Assembly (NCBI RefSeq): GCF_000430645.1
Contig: NZ_AUMK01000017.1
Span: forward strand, 37,605 to 101,604
Reading direction: 5' to 3'
From: Aquimarina latercula DSM 2041
GTDB taxonomy: Bacteria > Bacteroidota > Bacteroidia > Flavobacteriales > Flavobacteriaceae
Length of the DNA stretch: 64,000 nt
The notes beneath the pieces were generated by a model. It ran no database searches and was not told the DNA's origin. It saw nothing but the letters and a program-made list of their open reading frames with translations. Shown in pieces: positions 1-9,469 of this stretch. How positions within the stretch are numbered: the stretch's first letter is position 1; every line of letters starts with the position of its first letter. The translations under genes and the position numbers were made by a program.

Positions 1-1464
1 AAATACATAGTAAATAGTGGAATTAGTACATATACCTTATTAGCTGCATATGAACATTATAAAACGGAATGGCAAAGCTTACAATATAATATTCCTGAAC
101 AAGGCGGAGATTTACCTGATATCTTAGATGAAGTTTTATGGAATTTAGATTGGATGTTAGACATGCAAGACCCGAATGATGGTGGAGTATACCATAAATT
201 AACTGCTAAAAACTTCTCTGGAAGAGTTATGCCTGCCGCATATAATTTAGAAAGATTTGTTGTACAAAAATCAACTGCAGCAGCTTTAAATTTTGCTGCT
301 GTAACCGCAATGGCATCAAGAATATTTTCTGATTACGAAAGCGTAAGACCTGGATTTAGTGCACAATTAGAACAAGCAGCAAAAGATGCCTATTCTTGGG
401 CAAAAGCTAATCCTGCTATTTATTATAGCCAAGGGAACGGAACACCTGTTTCCGATATTTCTACCGGAGAATACGGAGATACGAATGTTACCGATGAATT
501 TCAATGGGCAGCAGTAGAACTATTTATTACAACTAGAGAAAATACCTATCGAGATGACATTGATGTAAGTTCTATTGGAGGGGGAACTCCAAGCTGGCCA
601 TATAGTGATCCTCTTGCACTAATTTCAATCGCTCAATACACTACCAGTTTAGCAAGTTCAATTAACGTTACTGCAGCCAATAGCACTTTAATAAGCACAG
701 CTGATCAGTTAAAGAATCAGGTTAATACTTCTCCAATGAAAACTACAATGTCTACTAACGACTATTCTTGGGGTAGTAATGGAGCAGTAGGAAATCAATT
801 AATCTTACTGATCAGAGCATATGAGTTGACTCAAGATGAGTCTTATTTAGACGCTGCTTATACAGCGATGGACTATATTTTTGGTAGAAACGGAACTGGA
901 TACTCTTATGTAACTGGATTTGGAGATACACAAGTATTCGAACCTCACCACAGAATATCTGATGCTGACGGTATTTCTGCTCCTATTCCTGGGATGATTG
1001 TAGGAGGACCGCAAAATGAAAACAACCCAGACACAGGTGATTGCACAGGTTCTGGAATTAATTTCCCTTCTAATTTGCCAGCTTCAAAATATGTAGACCA
1101 CTGGTGTTCATATTCTACCAATGAAATTACTATTAATTGGAACGCCCCTCTAGTCTATGCAATGCACGCTTTAGATTTCTATCAAAAAGAATCAGCTACA
1201 TTATCTATAAATGAGCTAGAAGAGAACATAAGTTCTGTCAAGATTTTCCCAAATCCTTCAAGTAGCATTTTAAATATAAAATTCCCAACAGACATAGCAT
1301 CCTCGAATATCGAAATCTACTCGCTTCGAGGTAAAAAAGTCTTGTCAAAAAAAATAAACACTACTTCTTCCAGCATAGATATAAGTAACCTTACTACAGG
1401 ACTCTATTTAGTTAAAGTAACTACTAAAAACCAAAGTTATACAACTAAAATTGCAAAGAAGTAA
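1..1464 (+). CDS. GH9 endoglucanase (cellulase) with T9SS sorting tail, 5'-truncated
   Basis: The frame is open from the first base, so the N-terminus lies outside the window; the first in-window ATG (154) is internal. Family GH9 is recognised by the DWMLDMQDPNDGGVYHK block (nt about 133-195), the active-site HHR segment (nt 946-954) in a FEPHHRISDADG context, and the C-terminal NEITINWNAPLVY block whose Glu (nt 1123-1125) is the expected catalytic acid. GH9 enzymes hydrolyse internal beta-1,4-glucosidic bonds of cellulose or related beta-glucans. The last roughly 75 residues begin with FPNPSS and end with TTGLYLVKVTT...KIAKK, a type A T9SS sorting domain, so the enzyme is exported across the outer membrane and released or anchored at the surface. 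It ends just before a shared terminator hairpin. Substrate specificity within GH9 cannot be read from what is visible. Confidence 0.93.
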   Translation, partial: KYIVNSGISTYTLLAAYEHYKTEWQSLQYNIPEQGGDLPDILDEVLWNLDWMLDMQDPNDGGVYHKLTAKNFSGRVMPAAYNLERFVVQKSTAAALNFAAVTAMASRIFSDYESVRPGFSAQLEQAAKDAYSWAKANPAIYYSQGNGTPVSDISTGEYGDTNVTDEFQWAAVELFITTRENTYRDDIDVSSIGGGTPSWPYSDPLALISIAQYTTSLASSINVTAANSTLISTADQLKNQVNTSPMKTTMSTNDYSWGSNGAVGNQLILLIRAYELTQDESYLDAAYTAMDYIFGRNGTGYSYVTGFGDTQVFEPHHRISDADGISAPIPGMIVGGPQNENNPDTGDCTGSGINFPSNLPASKYVDHWCSYSTNEITINWNAPLVYAMHALDFYQKESATLSINELEENISSVKIFPNPSSSILNIKFPTDIASSNIEIYSLRGKKVLSKKINTTSSSIDISNLTTGLYLVKVTTKNQSYTTKIAKK

Positions 1465-1491
1465 AACAATTTTAATACAAACTCTAACTAA

Positions 1492-1534
1492 AAAATCACC
1501 CTATTTAATTTTAATAATTAAATAGGGTGATTTT
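1492..1534. terminator. bidirectional terminator between GH9 gene and sucB
   Basis: Perfect 19-bp inverted repeat (arms 1492-1510 and 1516-1534, loop TTAAT) between the two convergent genes, flanked by A and T runs. Confidence 0.85.
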
Positions 1535-1559
1535 ATCTTTTTAGTAAGAAAACCTTCGA

Positions 1560-2786
1560 CTAAAGTTCAAGGGCTTTATTTATATTATTATCCATTAATA
1601 ATTCTTCAGGATTTTCTAATGCCTCCTTAACAGCTACCAAAAACCCAACAGATTCTTTACCATCAATAATTCTATGATCGTAAGACAATGCCACATACAT
1701 AATCGGTGCTACAACTATTTGTCCGTCTCTTACAATTGGTCTTTCTACAATATTGTGCATTCCTAAAATAGCACTCTGCGGTGGGTTTATGATCGGAGTA
1801 GATAACATACTACCAAAAACTCCTCCATTAGTAATTGTAAAAGTTCCTCCTGTCATCTCATCTACCGTTATCTGACCTTCACGAGCTCTAATTGCCAACC
1901 TTTTAACCTCAGACTCAACTCCTCTAAAGCTTAAGTTTTCAGCATTTCTAATTACCGGAACCATCAATCCTTTTGGTCCAGAAACGGCAATACTGATATC
2001 TTGAAAATCATAAGAAATCATCTCTTTACCTTCAATCATCGAATTAACGGCTGGATACATTTTTAGAGCTCTTACACAAGCTAATGTAAAAAATGACATA
2101 AACCCAAGACTAACTCCATGCTTGCTTTTGAATGTTTCTTTATATTGTTTTCTTAAATCAAATATCGGCTGCATATCCACTTCGTTAAAAGTAGTCAACA
2201 TCGCAGTTTCATTCTTCACAGAAACTAATCTCTCCGCTACCTTACGACGTAGCATAGATAATTTTTTACGTGATTCTCCTCTACTTCCAGGTCCTGGAGT
2301 ACCCATTGATGGTTTTGCATCAACTGCATCTGCTTTGGTAATACGTCCATCGCGCCCAGTTCCTTTTACTTGAGAAGCATCAATTCCTTTTTCAGCTAAC
2401 ACCTTTTTAGCAGCTGGCGAAGCAGTTCCAGTTGCATATGTTTCTGTTTTAGCTGGAGCTTCTGTTTTCGCAGGTACTGGTGCCTCTTCCTTTTTTTCTT
2501 CCGTTTTTGAAGTTTCTTTAGATGCAGAAGAACCTCCTTCTGGTTTAGCTGCATCTGTGTCAATAAGACACACAACTTCACCAACAGCTACAGCGTCTCC
2601 TTCTTCTGCTTTTAGTGTAATAATACCACTAGCTTCTGCAGGAAGCTCTAACGTTGCTTTATCACTATCTACCTCTGCTATTGCTTGATCTTTTTCCACA
2701 TAATCACCATCTTCTACAAGCCATTGAGCTATTTCTACTTCTGTAATGGATTCTCCCGGAGAAGGGACTTTCATTTCTAAAGCCAT
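1560..2786 (-). CDS. sucB: Dihydrolipoyllysine succinyltransferase (E2 of 2-oxoglutarate dehydrogenase)
   Basis: E2 core of the 2-oxoglutarate dehydrogenase complex of the TCA cycle; it moves the succinyl group from E1 to CoA through a swinging lipoyl arm. The 408-aa protein shows the usual order: a lipoyl domain (about 1-76, lipoylated Lys43 in a DSDKA motif), an Ala/Pro/Lys-rich linker, an E3-binding domain (about 118-155), and the catalytic acyltransferase domain with HRIIDG (His371, Asp375). Full length for the family. It lies 60 bp downstream of sucA on the same strand, so the two form an operon; the short intercistronic stretch contains a TTTCGCGAAA palindrome (2813-2822). The E2 of pyruvate dehydrogenase is a less likely alternative because the direct partner is an OGDH-type E1. 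Confidence 0.96.
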   Translation of the reverse strand: MALEMKVPSPGESITEVEIAQWLVEDGDYVEKDQAIAEVDSDKATLELPAEASGIITLKAEEGDAVAVGEVVCLIDTDAAKPEGGSSASKETSKTEEKKEEAPVPAKTEAPAKTETYATGTASPAAKKVLAEKGIDASQVKGTGRDGRITKADAVDAKPSMGTPGPGSRGESRKKLSMLRRKVAERLVSVKNETAMLTTFNEVDMQPIFDLRKQYKETFKSKHGVSLGFMSFFTLACVRALKMYPAVNSMIEGKEMISYDFQDISIAVSGPKGLMVPVIRNAENLSFRGVESEVKRLAIRAREGQITVDEMTGGTFTITNGGVFGSMLSTPIINPPQSAILGMHNIVERPIVRDGQIVVAPIMYVALSYDHRIIDGKESVGFLVAVKEALENPEELLMDNNINKALEL

Positions 2787-2846
2787 AATTCTAAATTTAT
2801 ACTTTATATCGCTTTCGCGAAAATATTTCTATTTATAGTTACTTTA

Positions 2847-5633
2847 CTATTTTCTTTTTCTTCTTTGATTATCCTTTGTTTTATCAAAAACAAAATCGAT
2901 TACTTCTTGATGTCTTCTTTTAGATCTAGTAGCACTACCCGCCGCAGGTGCCCCGTAAGGCCTTCTACTTGCAAATCTAAATGAACTGGCATCATCATAA
3001 TGCATTAAAATATGACTTAGCGCACCCATATTACGTGGTTCTTCTTGAGCCCAAACAACATCGGTAGCCTTGTATTTTTTAATTAATGTATCCATTTCCT
3101 TTGCTGGAAGTGGAAATAACTGCTCTAATCTCACCAAAGCAACATCATTCCTATCCAATTTTTCTTTTTCTTCTAATAAGTCATAATAAAACTTACCTGT
3201 ACAGAAAACCAATGTTTTAGTATCTTTTGCCTTAGCTACTGGATCATCTATTACAGTTTGAAAACTTCCATTAGCAAATTCTTCTACAGAAGAAACTACT
3301 TTAGGATGACGTAATAAACTTTTTGGAGTAAAAATGATTAAAGGTTTTCGATATGTAGCTTTCATTTGTCTTCTTAACAAATGAAACATATTGGCTGGTG
3401 TAGTAACATCTGCTACAAACATATTATCTTTAGCACATAATTGAAGGTAACGTTCCATTCTCGCAGAAGAATGTTCTGCTCCTTGTCCTTCATATCCATG
3501 TGGTAATAACATTACTAATCCATTCTGAAGCTTCCATTTATCCTCTGCAGAAGAAATATACTGATCAATCATAATCTGCGCTCCATTACTAAAATCTCCA
3601 AATTGAGCTTCCCAAATTGCCAAGGATTTTGGACTAGCCATAGCGTATCCGTAATCAAACCCAACAACGCCATATTCTGAAAGCAAAGAATTATAGATAT
3701 AAAAATCTCCTTGTTCTCCTTTTAGGTTATTCAATAGCAATACTTCCTCTTCACTATCCTCAACCTTTACAACAGCATGTCTGTGAGAAAAAGTTCCTCT
3801 CTCGACATCTTGTCCACTCATTCTAACATCATACCCTTCTTTGAGCAGTGATCCATATGCTAGTAATTCTCCCATAGCCCAATCCAACTGATCTTTCTCA
3901 AAAAACATTTTATGTCGTTGATCAATTAAACGCTCTATTTTACGAAGGAATTTCTTATCCGACGGTAATTTAGTAATAATCTCTGCAATCTCAGTTAGTG
4001 CTTCTTTAGAATATGTGGTATCCACAACTTCCATCATCTCATCCTCTTGAACTCTTGTAAATCCAGCCCACTCATCTTGCATAAAAGGAGTGATTACTGT
4101 CTTTTCTTGTTTTCGAGAATCTTCTAGCTCTTCTTCTAGAGATGCTTTATATTCTTTTTCAAGATCCGAAACATGATCCTGATTTATAATTCCTTCAGAA
4201 ATTAATTTCGCTGCATAAATATCTCTAGGATTTTTATGTTTAGCTATTGCCTTATATAACTTAGGTTGTGTAAAACGAGGCTCATCACCCTCGTTATGAC
4301 CGTATTTTCTATAGCCTAGCAAATCTATAAATACATCACGTCCGAAATTCATTCTAAAATCAAGCGCAAAATTTGTTGCATGCACAACAGCCTCGGCATC
4401 ATCAGCATTTACGTGAAGTACAGGAGACAAGGTTACTTTACCAACATCTGTACAATACGTAGATGAACGTGCATCTAAGTAATTCGTAGTAAAACCTATT
4501 TGGTTGTTTACGACAATATGAATAGTTCCACCTGTCTTATAACCATCTAATTGTGCCATTTGGACAATTTCATACACCAAACCTTGTCCAGCAATAGCTG
4601 CATCTCCATGAACAACAATTGGTAAAACCTGTGATATATTATCTTTATAATACTTATCCTGTTTAGCTCTAGTAATTCCTTCTACTACCGCTCCTACAGT
4701 TTCTAAGTGAGATGGATTAGGGGCAATATTCATGTTAATTGCCTTACCCGAATCTGTTTTTCGTTTAGAAGTCCATCCTAAATGATACTTTACATCTCCA
4801 TCAAAAACAGCCTCTTCATAATCTTTACCATCAAACTCGCTAAATATATCTTTTGGGCTTTTTCCAAAAATATTGGTCAATGTACTAAGACGACCACGAT
4901 GTGCCATCCCCATAACAAACTCTTTTACTCCCATACCAGCCGCTTTTTCTACTAAAGCATCTAATGCAGGTATTAAAGACTCTCCTCCTTCTAGAGAAAA
5001 ACGCTTTTGACCTACATATTTAGTATGTAAAAAGCTCTCAAAAGATACTGCTTGATTTAGTTTCTTAAGAATATGTTTTTTCTGATCAGTAGAAAATTTA
5101 GTCCTATTGGTATTAAAATTTACACGATCTTGTATCCACTGCCTCTCTTCAGGATTTCTAATATACACGTATTCGATACCTATAGCATCACAATATATTT
5201 GCTCTAAATGAACAATTATATTACTTAATGTATTAGGTCCAACTCCAATAATCTCTCCGGCATTGAACACTGTATTAAGATCCCCTTGACTTAAACCAAA
5301 ATTCTCTAGAGCAAGAGAAGGATGATACTTTCTTCTTTCTCTTACTGGATTTGTTTTGGTAAACAAATGACCTCTGGTTCTGTAGGCATCGATAAGACGC
5401 ACAACCTGAAATTCTTTTTGAAGATTTTCGGGAACAGCTACAGCAGTATCTCCCGAATCTTTTTCTATATAAATTGTTTCCCCAGAGCCATCTGCACTTT
5501 CTAATCCAAAATCAAATCCTTGAAAAAATGCTCTCCAACTAGGTTCTACACTATCTGGGCTTTGCAAATATTGATCGTATAAATCTGCAAAAAATGCGGT
5601 ATTAGCCGCATTCAAAAATGAATATTTATCCAT
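2847..5633 (-). CDS. sucA: 2-oxoglutarate dehydrogenase E1 component
   Basis: Thiamine-diphosphate-dependent E1 that decarboxylates 2-oxoglutarate and passes the succinyl group to SucB. The protein starts with a short E1-specific segment (SFLNAANTAFFADLYDQY) that usually contacts the complex, followed by the dehydrogenase domain with the MGMAHRGRL block, the ThDP/metal motif GDAAIAGQG...VNNQIGFTT, and a C-terminal transketolase-like domain with LLPHGYEGQGAEHSSAR. The frame extends upstream to 5672, but I place the start at 5633 (MDKYSF, 928 aa): a promoter-like TATTTTTG box lies at 5679-5672, exactly over the longer start, and family homology begins near MDKYSF. It is first in the operon with sucB. 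Confidence 0.96.
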   Translation of the reverse strand: MDKYSFLNAANTAFFADLYDQYLQSPDSVEPSWRAFFQGFDFGLESADGSGETIYIEKDSGDTAVAVPENLQKEFQVVRLIDAYRTRGHLFTKTNPVRERRKYHPSLALENFGLSQGDLNTVFNAGEIIGVGPNTLSNIIVHLEQIYCDAIGIEYVYIRNPEERQWIQDRVNFNTNRTKFSTDQKKHILKKLNQAVSFESFLHTKYVGQKRFSLEGGESLIPALDALVEKAAGMGVKEFVMGMAHRGRLSTLTNIFGKSPKDIFSEFDGKDYEEAVFDGDVKYHLGWTSKRKTDSGKAINMNIAPNPSHLETVGAVVEGITRAKQDKYYKDNISQVLPIVVHGDAAIAGQGLVYEIVQMAQLDGYKTGGTIHIVVNNQIGFTTNYLDARSSTYCTDVGKVTLSPVLHVNADDAEAVVHATNFALDFRMNFGRDVFIDLLGYRKYGHNEGDEPRFTQPKLYKAIAKHKNPRDIYAAKLISEGIINQDHVSDLEKEYKASLEEELEDSRKQEKTVITPFMQDEWAGFTRVQEDEMMEVVDTTYSKEALTEIAEIITKLPSDKKFLRKIERLIDQRHKMFFEKDQLDWAMGELLAYGSLLKEGYDVRMSGQDVERGTFSHRHAVVKVEDSEEEVLLLNNLKGEQGDFYIYNSLLSEYGVVGFDYGYAMASPKSLAIWEAQFGDFSNGAQIMIDQYISSAEDKWKLQNGLVMLLPHGYEGQGAEHSSARMERYLQLCAKDNMFVADVTTPANMFHLLRRQMKATYRKPLIIFTPKSLLRHPKVVSSVEEFANGSFQTVIDDPVAKAKDTKTLVFCTGKFYYDLLEEKEKLDRNDVALVRLEQLFPLPAKEMDTLIKKYKATDVVWAQEEPRNMGALSHILMHYDDASSFRFASRRPYGAPAAGSATRSKRRHQEVIDFVFDKTKDNQRRKRK

Positions 5634-5671
5634 ATGTAAGTATTCAACCGTCTTTTTATTATAAAACATCA

Positions 5672-5679
5672 CAAAAATA
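5672..5679 (-). promoter_or_regulatory. candidate -7 box for sucA-sucB
   Basis: TATTTTTG on the minus strand fits the Bacteroidota TAnnTTTG -7 consensus and lies about 40 nt before the chosen sucA start. I do not see a clear -33 TTG at the ideal distance, so this remains a candidate. Confidence 0.4.
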
Positions 5680-5747
5680 CAATAATTACAGTATATTGAG
5701 TATGGAATTATATATATTTATTGTAACATTTTTTTACCATTTTAACA

Positions 5748-6269
5748 ATGAAAGTGTTTCTTATTCATAAAATCAAAATCATACTCTTAGTATCCGCAAT
5801 GTTATTTTCCTTACAACAATGTTATTCTCAGGAAGACAATTTTTGGTCTCGAGTGAGGATTGGAGGTAACATAGGTATTGGGTTTACAAACGATACTTTT
5901 AACGGAATCCTAGCTCCTTCTGCTGTCTATGATTTTAATAATCAATTCAGTATGGGTTTTGGTCTTAATTTTGGATATACTGATTCTCGTAATTTTACGG
6001 CAACAAATTATGGTGCTAGCATTATTACTCTTTACAATCCTTTTCCTTCATTACAATTATCTGCTGAGTTTGAACAAATGGGAGTAAGTAGAAGTTTTGA
6101 AATTGAAGGACCCAATATAAATGATAATTATTGGTATCCCGCTTTATTTATAGGTGCAGGCTATAGAGTAGGATTTGTTAGTGTTGGTTTACGATATGAT
6201 GTTTTATACGATGACAACAAAAGTATTTATGCCAGCGCTTATGCTCCTTTCGTGAGAGTATTTTTCTAA
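5748..6269 (+). CDS. small outer-membrane beta-barrel-like protein divergent from sucA
   Basis: 173 aa with a signal peptide (MKVFLIHKIKIILLVSAMLF..., cleavage near CYSQ). The rest alternates glycine and aromatic residues in strand-like segments (GGNIGIGF, FSMGFGLNFGY, FIGAGYRVGFVSVGLRY) and ends with FVRVFF; an aromatic C-terminus is typical of outer-membrane barrels. No catalytic motif is visible. To my knowledge, proteins of this type next to flavobacterial sucA are often labelled alpha-ketoglutarate decarboxylase; nothing in the sequence supports an enzyme of that kind, so the label probably comes from the neighbouring gene. A small barrel of unknown function is the safe call. It is transcribed divergently from sucA across a 114-bp gap. 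Confidence 0.7.
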   Translation: MKVFLIHKIKIILLVSAMLFSLQQCYSQEDNFWSRVRIGGNIGIGFTNDTFNGILAPSAVYDFNNQFSMGFGLNFGYTDSRNFTATNYGASIITLYNPFPSLQLSAEFEQMGVSRSFEIEGPNINDNYWYPALFIGAGYRVGFVSVGLRYDVLYDDNKSIYASAYAPFVRVFF

Positions 6270-6284
6270 AAACCACAATACTAC

Positions 6285-6328
6285 AGAAAAAAATACGTTT
6301 TTTATCTAGAAAAAAATACCGGTTATCT
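6285..6328. repeat. imperfect tandem duplication, about 22 bp x 2
   Basis: Two adjacent copies beginning AGAAAAAAATAC and ending TTATCT (6285-6307 and 6308-6328) lie between the barrel gene and the first small lipoprotein gene. The middle differs (GTTTT versus CGG). Possibly a slippage product or a paired binding site; no function can be assigned. Confidence 0.45.
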
Positions 6329-6407
6329 AATATATAGCGGAAGCGCCATAGTTTTCTTGTATTTTTTCTACTTTTAATATCAATTACGATTAAAACCCCA
6401 AAATAAA

Positions 6408-6779
6408 ATGAAAAACTACTTACTAATGCTATCCATTGCGATAGCAGTATCTTCGTGTTCTAGCAACAAAAAAACGGTAACGACAAAATTCGATCCTAAC
6501 AACAATCCTTATTACGTAAAAAAAGAAAAAAAAGGAGTAACCGAAGTAAACGATCCTAAAATACAAGGAAAAATTAATACAATTATCGAGAAACATCTCG
6601 GGATTTCAATATCTTCTATTGCCATATCACCAATTACTCTTACTAATTCTGGATATCACTGGAAATTTATGAATGTAAGAAACGGTAAAAGTTTTATAGG
6701 ATCTACTGATCTTAAATTTGAGTCTGTTAAAATAACAAAGAACAAGAAGAAACCTAATACTCAAGTATCTGATTTTTAA
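6408..6779 (+). CDS. small lipoprotein, paralogue of the 7590-7934 product
   Basis: 123 aa. The N-terminus MKNYLLMLSIAIAVSSCSS is a lipoprotein signal with lipobox SSC at about residue 17. The mature part has a short charged linker, then a compact domain containing INTIIEKHLG, ISSIA, GYHWKFMNVRNG and FESVKI. The same domain, in the same order, occurs in the protein at 7590-7934, so the two are paralogues separated by an unrelated gene on the other strand. I do not recognise the family. Probably a periplasm-facing membrane-anchored protein; the function is unknown. Confidence 0.7.
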   Translation: MKNYLLMLSIAIAVSSCSSNKKTVTTKFDPNNNPYYVKKEKKGVTEVNDPKIQGKINTIIEKHLGISISSIAISPITLTNSGYHWKFMNVRNGKSFIGSTDLKFESVKITKNKKKPNTQVSDF

Positions 6780-6795
6780 AAGATATTATTGTATT

Positions 6796-7422
6796 CTACC
6801 AGATATGAAAAATACATTGTCGTTTTCTGTTTGAATAACTCTGTAGTTTCTGTTCTGCTTTTCTTAAAAGTTTATATTTATAGCTTACTTCAGCGGTATC
6901 TTCAATACAAATACCTTTTTTAAATACAAGGGTATTAAAGTATTCATGATCCCAATCAACAAGTTTTTCGCTATGCTTTCTTTCGAAACAGCCTGAATTC
7001 TCTTTATTTTCAAAGTACATCCTTTGTTCTGTAACTTCAATTACTTTTTCTGCAGTTGTAGAGGACACTCCCTGACTACTTTCTTTATAAAGTGTATTCA
7101 TATACATGATTTCAGAAATTGAAGTCTTCAACTTTAATTTATCTTCATCTATAAAATAATTTTCTAAAAACGTATCATTACCAAAACCTTGCTTATAAAC
7201 ATGAGTCATCAATCTCAATTTATCATTCAAATAATAAAGCTCTATTCTTCCTGATAAATCCTCCGAACATTTATAATATTTTGTTCTATTTTTTATTAAA
7301 GTATCCTTTGCTGTAATTCTTTTTAAAAAGGTTTCATAGGAATCATTAACATCATCAAAACTTTCCTGTCCATTTGAAACACTTAGGAAAAACAATAATA
7401 ATACAAGTGGAAATATTTTCAT
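6796..7422 (-). CDS. secreted protein of unknown function
   Basis: 208 aa with an N-terminal signal peptide (MKIFPLVLLLFFLSVSNGQ). The mature part is mixed charged and aromatic, with three cysteines (KYYKCSED, SGCFERK, KRQCIF) and strand-like segments such as GRIELYYLNDKLRLM. No family was recognised. It is inserted in opposite orientation between the two paralogous small lipoprotein genes, and its stop is only 16 bp from the stop of the first one. Confidence 0.55.
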   Translation of the reverse strand: MKIFPLVLLLFFLSVSNGQESFDDVNDSYETFLKRITAKDTLIKNRTKYYKCSEDLSGRIELYYLNDKLRLMTHVYKQGFGNDTFLENYFIDEDKLKLKTSISEIMYMNTLYKESSQGVSSTTAEKVIEVTEQRMYFENKENSGCFERKHSEKLVDWDHEYFNTLVFKKGICIEDTAEVSYKYKLLRKAEQKLQSYSNRKRQCIFHIW

Positions 7423-7589
7423 AACAACAACTACTTACAATTAGGTTACAACAGATTAGCTTTTTTTCTTAATAACTGTTTTTAATCGAAAAAATCAACA
7501 AATCAACCAATATTACATTTTAATTTTATGCTTAAAACACAATTTTACTATGTTTAACCAGTAATTTTGAATTATTAAACAAACTCATT

Positions 7590-7934
7590 ATGAAAACAAA
7601 ATTACTCATTGCTCTTTTAGGGTTTTCCATTATTAGTTGCTCTAGTTCTAAAGAAACATTAAAAGAAACAAATACCGTAACATCCGCACCAGAAAAAGCT
7701 CGTAAAAACGAAGCTAGCATAAATTATGCATCCAAAGAAATTAACCGTAAAATTAATAGTATAATTCAGAATTATTTAGGCGTACCAATTTCTTCTATAG
7801 CTAGGTCAGATGTAAAAGAGACCGAACAAGGATATCAATGGAAATTCATGAATGTGAAAACAGGAGAAAACTTTATCGCTAATACTGATTTTAATTTTAA
7901 CTCAGTAAAAATTATAAAAAACAAAAGAAGTTAA
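7590..7934 (+). CDS. small lipoprotein, paralogue of the 6408-6779 product
   Basis: 114 aa with lipoprotein signal MKTKLLIALLGFSIISCSSS (acylated Cys at about residue 17). The domain carrying INSIIQNYLG, ISSIA, GYQWKFMNVKTG and FNSVKI matches the upstream lipoprotein motif by motif, and both end in a basic tail (KNKRS / KNKKK). The conserved tryptophan and the MNV segment are the clearest shared features. Function unknown. The gene is followed by a clear terminator. Confidence 0.7.
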   Translation: MKTKLLIALLGFSIISCSSSKETLKETNTVTSAPEKARKNEASINYASKEINRKINSIIQNYLGVPISSIARSDVKETEQGYQWKFMNVKTGENFIANTDFNFNSVKIIKNKRS

Positions 7935-8000
7935 TATCGTAGTAACCTACAACTACTTTTATTAATATTAATACGCAGTTTTTTTGCCTCAACTAAGCGT

Positions 8001-8032
8001 AACCTGATTTAATTATAAATCAGGTTTTTTTT
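8001..8032 (+). terminator. rho-independent terminator
   Basis: Stem AACCTGATTT/AAATCAGGTT (8001-8010, 8017-8026) with loop AATTAT, followed by a run of T to 8032. It ends the small lipoprotein transcript and reaches the 3' end of the convergent prenyl synthase gene. Confidence 0.85.
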
Positions 8033-9008
8033 ATACATTTCTATTCATCAATTGTTCTCCAAAAATTTGTAAAATTTTCTTTTTATCCTGCGAAATCGAT
8101 AAATTATTTAAAACTTCAAAAGCTTTTTCTGTATACTTCTCTATTTCTATTCTTGTTTTTTCTTTTGCTCCAGTAGTTTCAAAAATACTCTTAACAGTTT
8201 GTATTTTCTCCGATGGATCTTCTGGGTTTAAAGAAAAAAGTCCTTCTAATTGCTTTTTCACATTATCATCTGCATTCTCCATTGCTTTAAGTAACAAAAA
8301 GGTTTTTTTATTCTCGATAATATCTCCACCTACTTGCTTTCCAAAAGTAGCAGGATCACCAAAAGCGTCTAAATAATCATCTTGCAACTGAAAAGCCAAA
8401 CCAAGCAACCTCCCAAAATCATAAATAGCAGATTTACAAGCACCTGAGGCATCTGCTATAATTGCACCCATTTGCATCGCTGCAGCAACCAGTACCGCAG
8501 TTTTATACTCAATCATTTTTAGATATTCTGGAATTGTAACATCATCTCTTGTTTCAAAATCAATGTCGTACTGCTGCCCTTCACAAACTTCAATTGCAGT
8601 TTTAGTAAACAATTGTGCTAATTGCTTAAAAGTATCTCCTTCATAATTTTCAAAAAGTTGATAGGCATTAATCAACATAGCATCTCCCGAAAGAATCCCT
8701 GTATTAATATCCCATTTTTCATGAACAGTCTCTTTCCCTCTTCTTAGCGGGGCATCATCCATAATATCATCATGGACTAAAGAAAAATTATGAAAAACTT
8801 CAATGGCTAGTGCCGCATCAAGGGCTTTTTCGTAGGATCCACCAAAAATTTCAGATGTCATCAACACCAAAACTGGTCTTAATCTTTTCCCTCCAAGTGT
8901 AAGGATATAGGAAATAGGCTCATATAGATTTTTGGGTTCCTTGTCTATAGTATTCTTTGATAAATAATCTAAAAAATATTCTTGATAATCTGAAATGCTA
9001 TTCACCAC
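8031..9008 (-). CDS. polyprenyl diphosphate synthase
   Basis: 325-aa trans-isoprenyl diphosphate synthase that condenses IPP with an allylic diphosphate to make longer prenyl diphosphates for quinones, carotenoids or cell-wall lipid carriers. Both aspartate-rich metal sites are visible: DDIMDD at residues 80-85 and DDYLD at 210-214; GGKRLRP (39-45) is the IPP-binding motif. A Phe lies five residues before the first Asp motif, a position that influences chain length, but I cannot tell farnesyl from geranylgeranyl or longer products. The start is GTG: GTG codons lie at 9008 and 9005, there is no nearby ATG, and an in-frame TAG is immediately upstream. dxs, the first enzyme of the MEP pathway that feeds this one, is also in the window. 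Confidence 0.92.
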   Translation of the reverse strand: MVNSISDYQEYFLDYLSKNTIDKEPKNLYEPISYILTLGGKRLRPVLVLMTSEIFGGSYEKALDAALAIEVFHNFSLVHDDIMDDAPLRRGKETVHEKWDINTGILSGDAMLINAYQLFENYEGDTFKQLAQLFTKTAIEVCEGQQYDIDFETRDDVTIPEYLKMIEYKTAVLVAAAMQMGAIIADASGACKSAIYDFGRLLGLAFQLQDDYLDAFGDPATFGKQVGGDIIENKKTFLLLKAMENADDNVKKQLEGLFSLNPEDPSEKIQTVKSIFETTGAKEKTRIEIEKYTEKAFEVLNNLSISQDKKKILQIFGEQLMNRNV

Positions 9009-9360
9009 TATTTTTTTGCGCTAAGGTAAAATAAAAATTAAAAATCTGTTTAGTTAAAAACCTTATCTCTAGTCAAAATAAACATATGCTATTTTATTGA
9101 AACTAAAAGTCTTCGGACACCTATAAAATCCATGATAGTAATTCTTTAAAATTAACCTAAAACAGTCTTAATCATAAAAAAAATAATTCTAAAACCTTTG
9201 TCTACACCATAATATTAACAATATCTAATACTTGTAAAAGCACAAAACCTAATAATAGCTTCGGAGCATATGAAAGATCCCCCTAAAAACTATAAAATAA
9301 ACACTACTATACATCAACTAAATCTAAAGTAATAAATTAAGATTTTGTAATTTATAAGAT

Positions 9361-9387
9361 AGACTGTCCAAATTAGACAGCCTTTTT
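9361..9387 (+). terminator. orphan rho-independent terminator
   Basis: CTGTC/GACAG stem (9364-9368, 9376-9380), extended by further pairs across one mismatch, followed by CCTTTTT. Reads on the + strand but no + strand gene lies within 1.4 kb upstream, suggesting a small transcript in the gap. Confidence 0.55.
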
Positions 9388-9469
9388 CGTTTTATTCAAA
9401 AAAGAAAAGCATAATTAAAACAGTTCAACCCTGCATTGTGACGGTTCAAGTTATTTCATTGTTAAAAAA

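Noticed and set aside
5634..5672. Longer N-terminus of SucA
   Set aside because: It overlaps a promoter-like TATTTTTG box and lacks family similarity; start taken at 5633.
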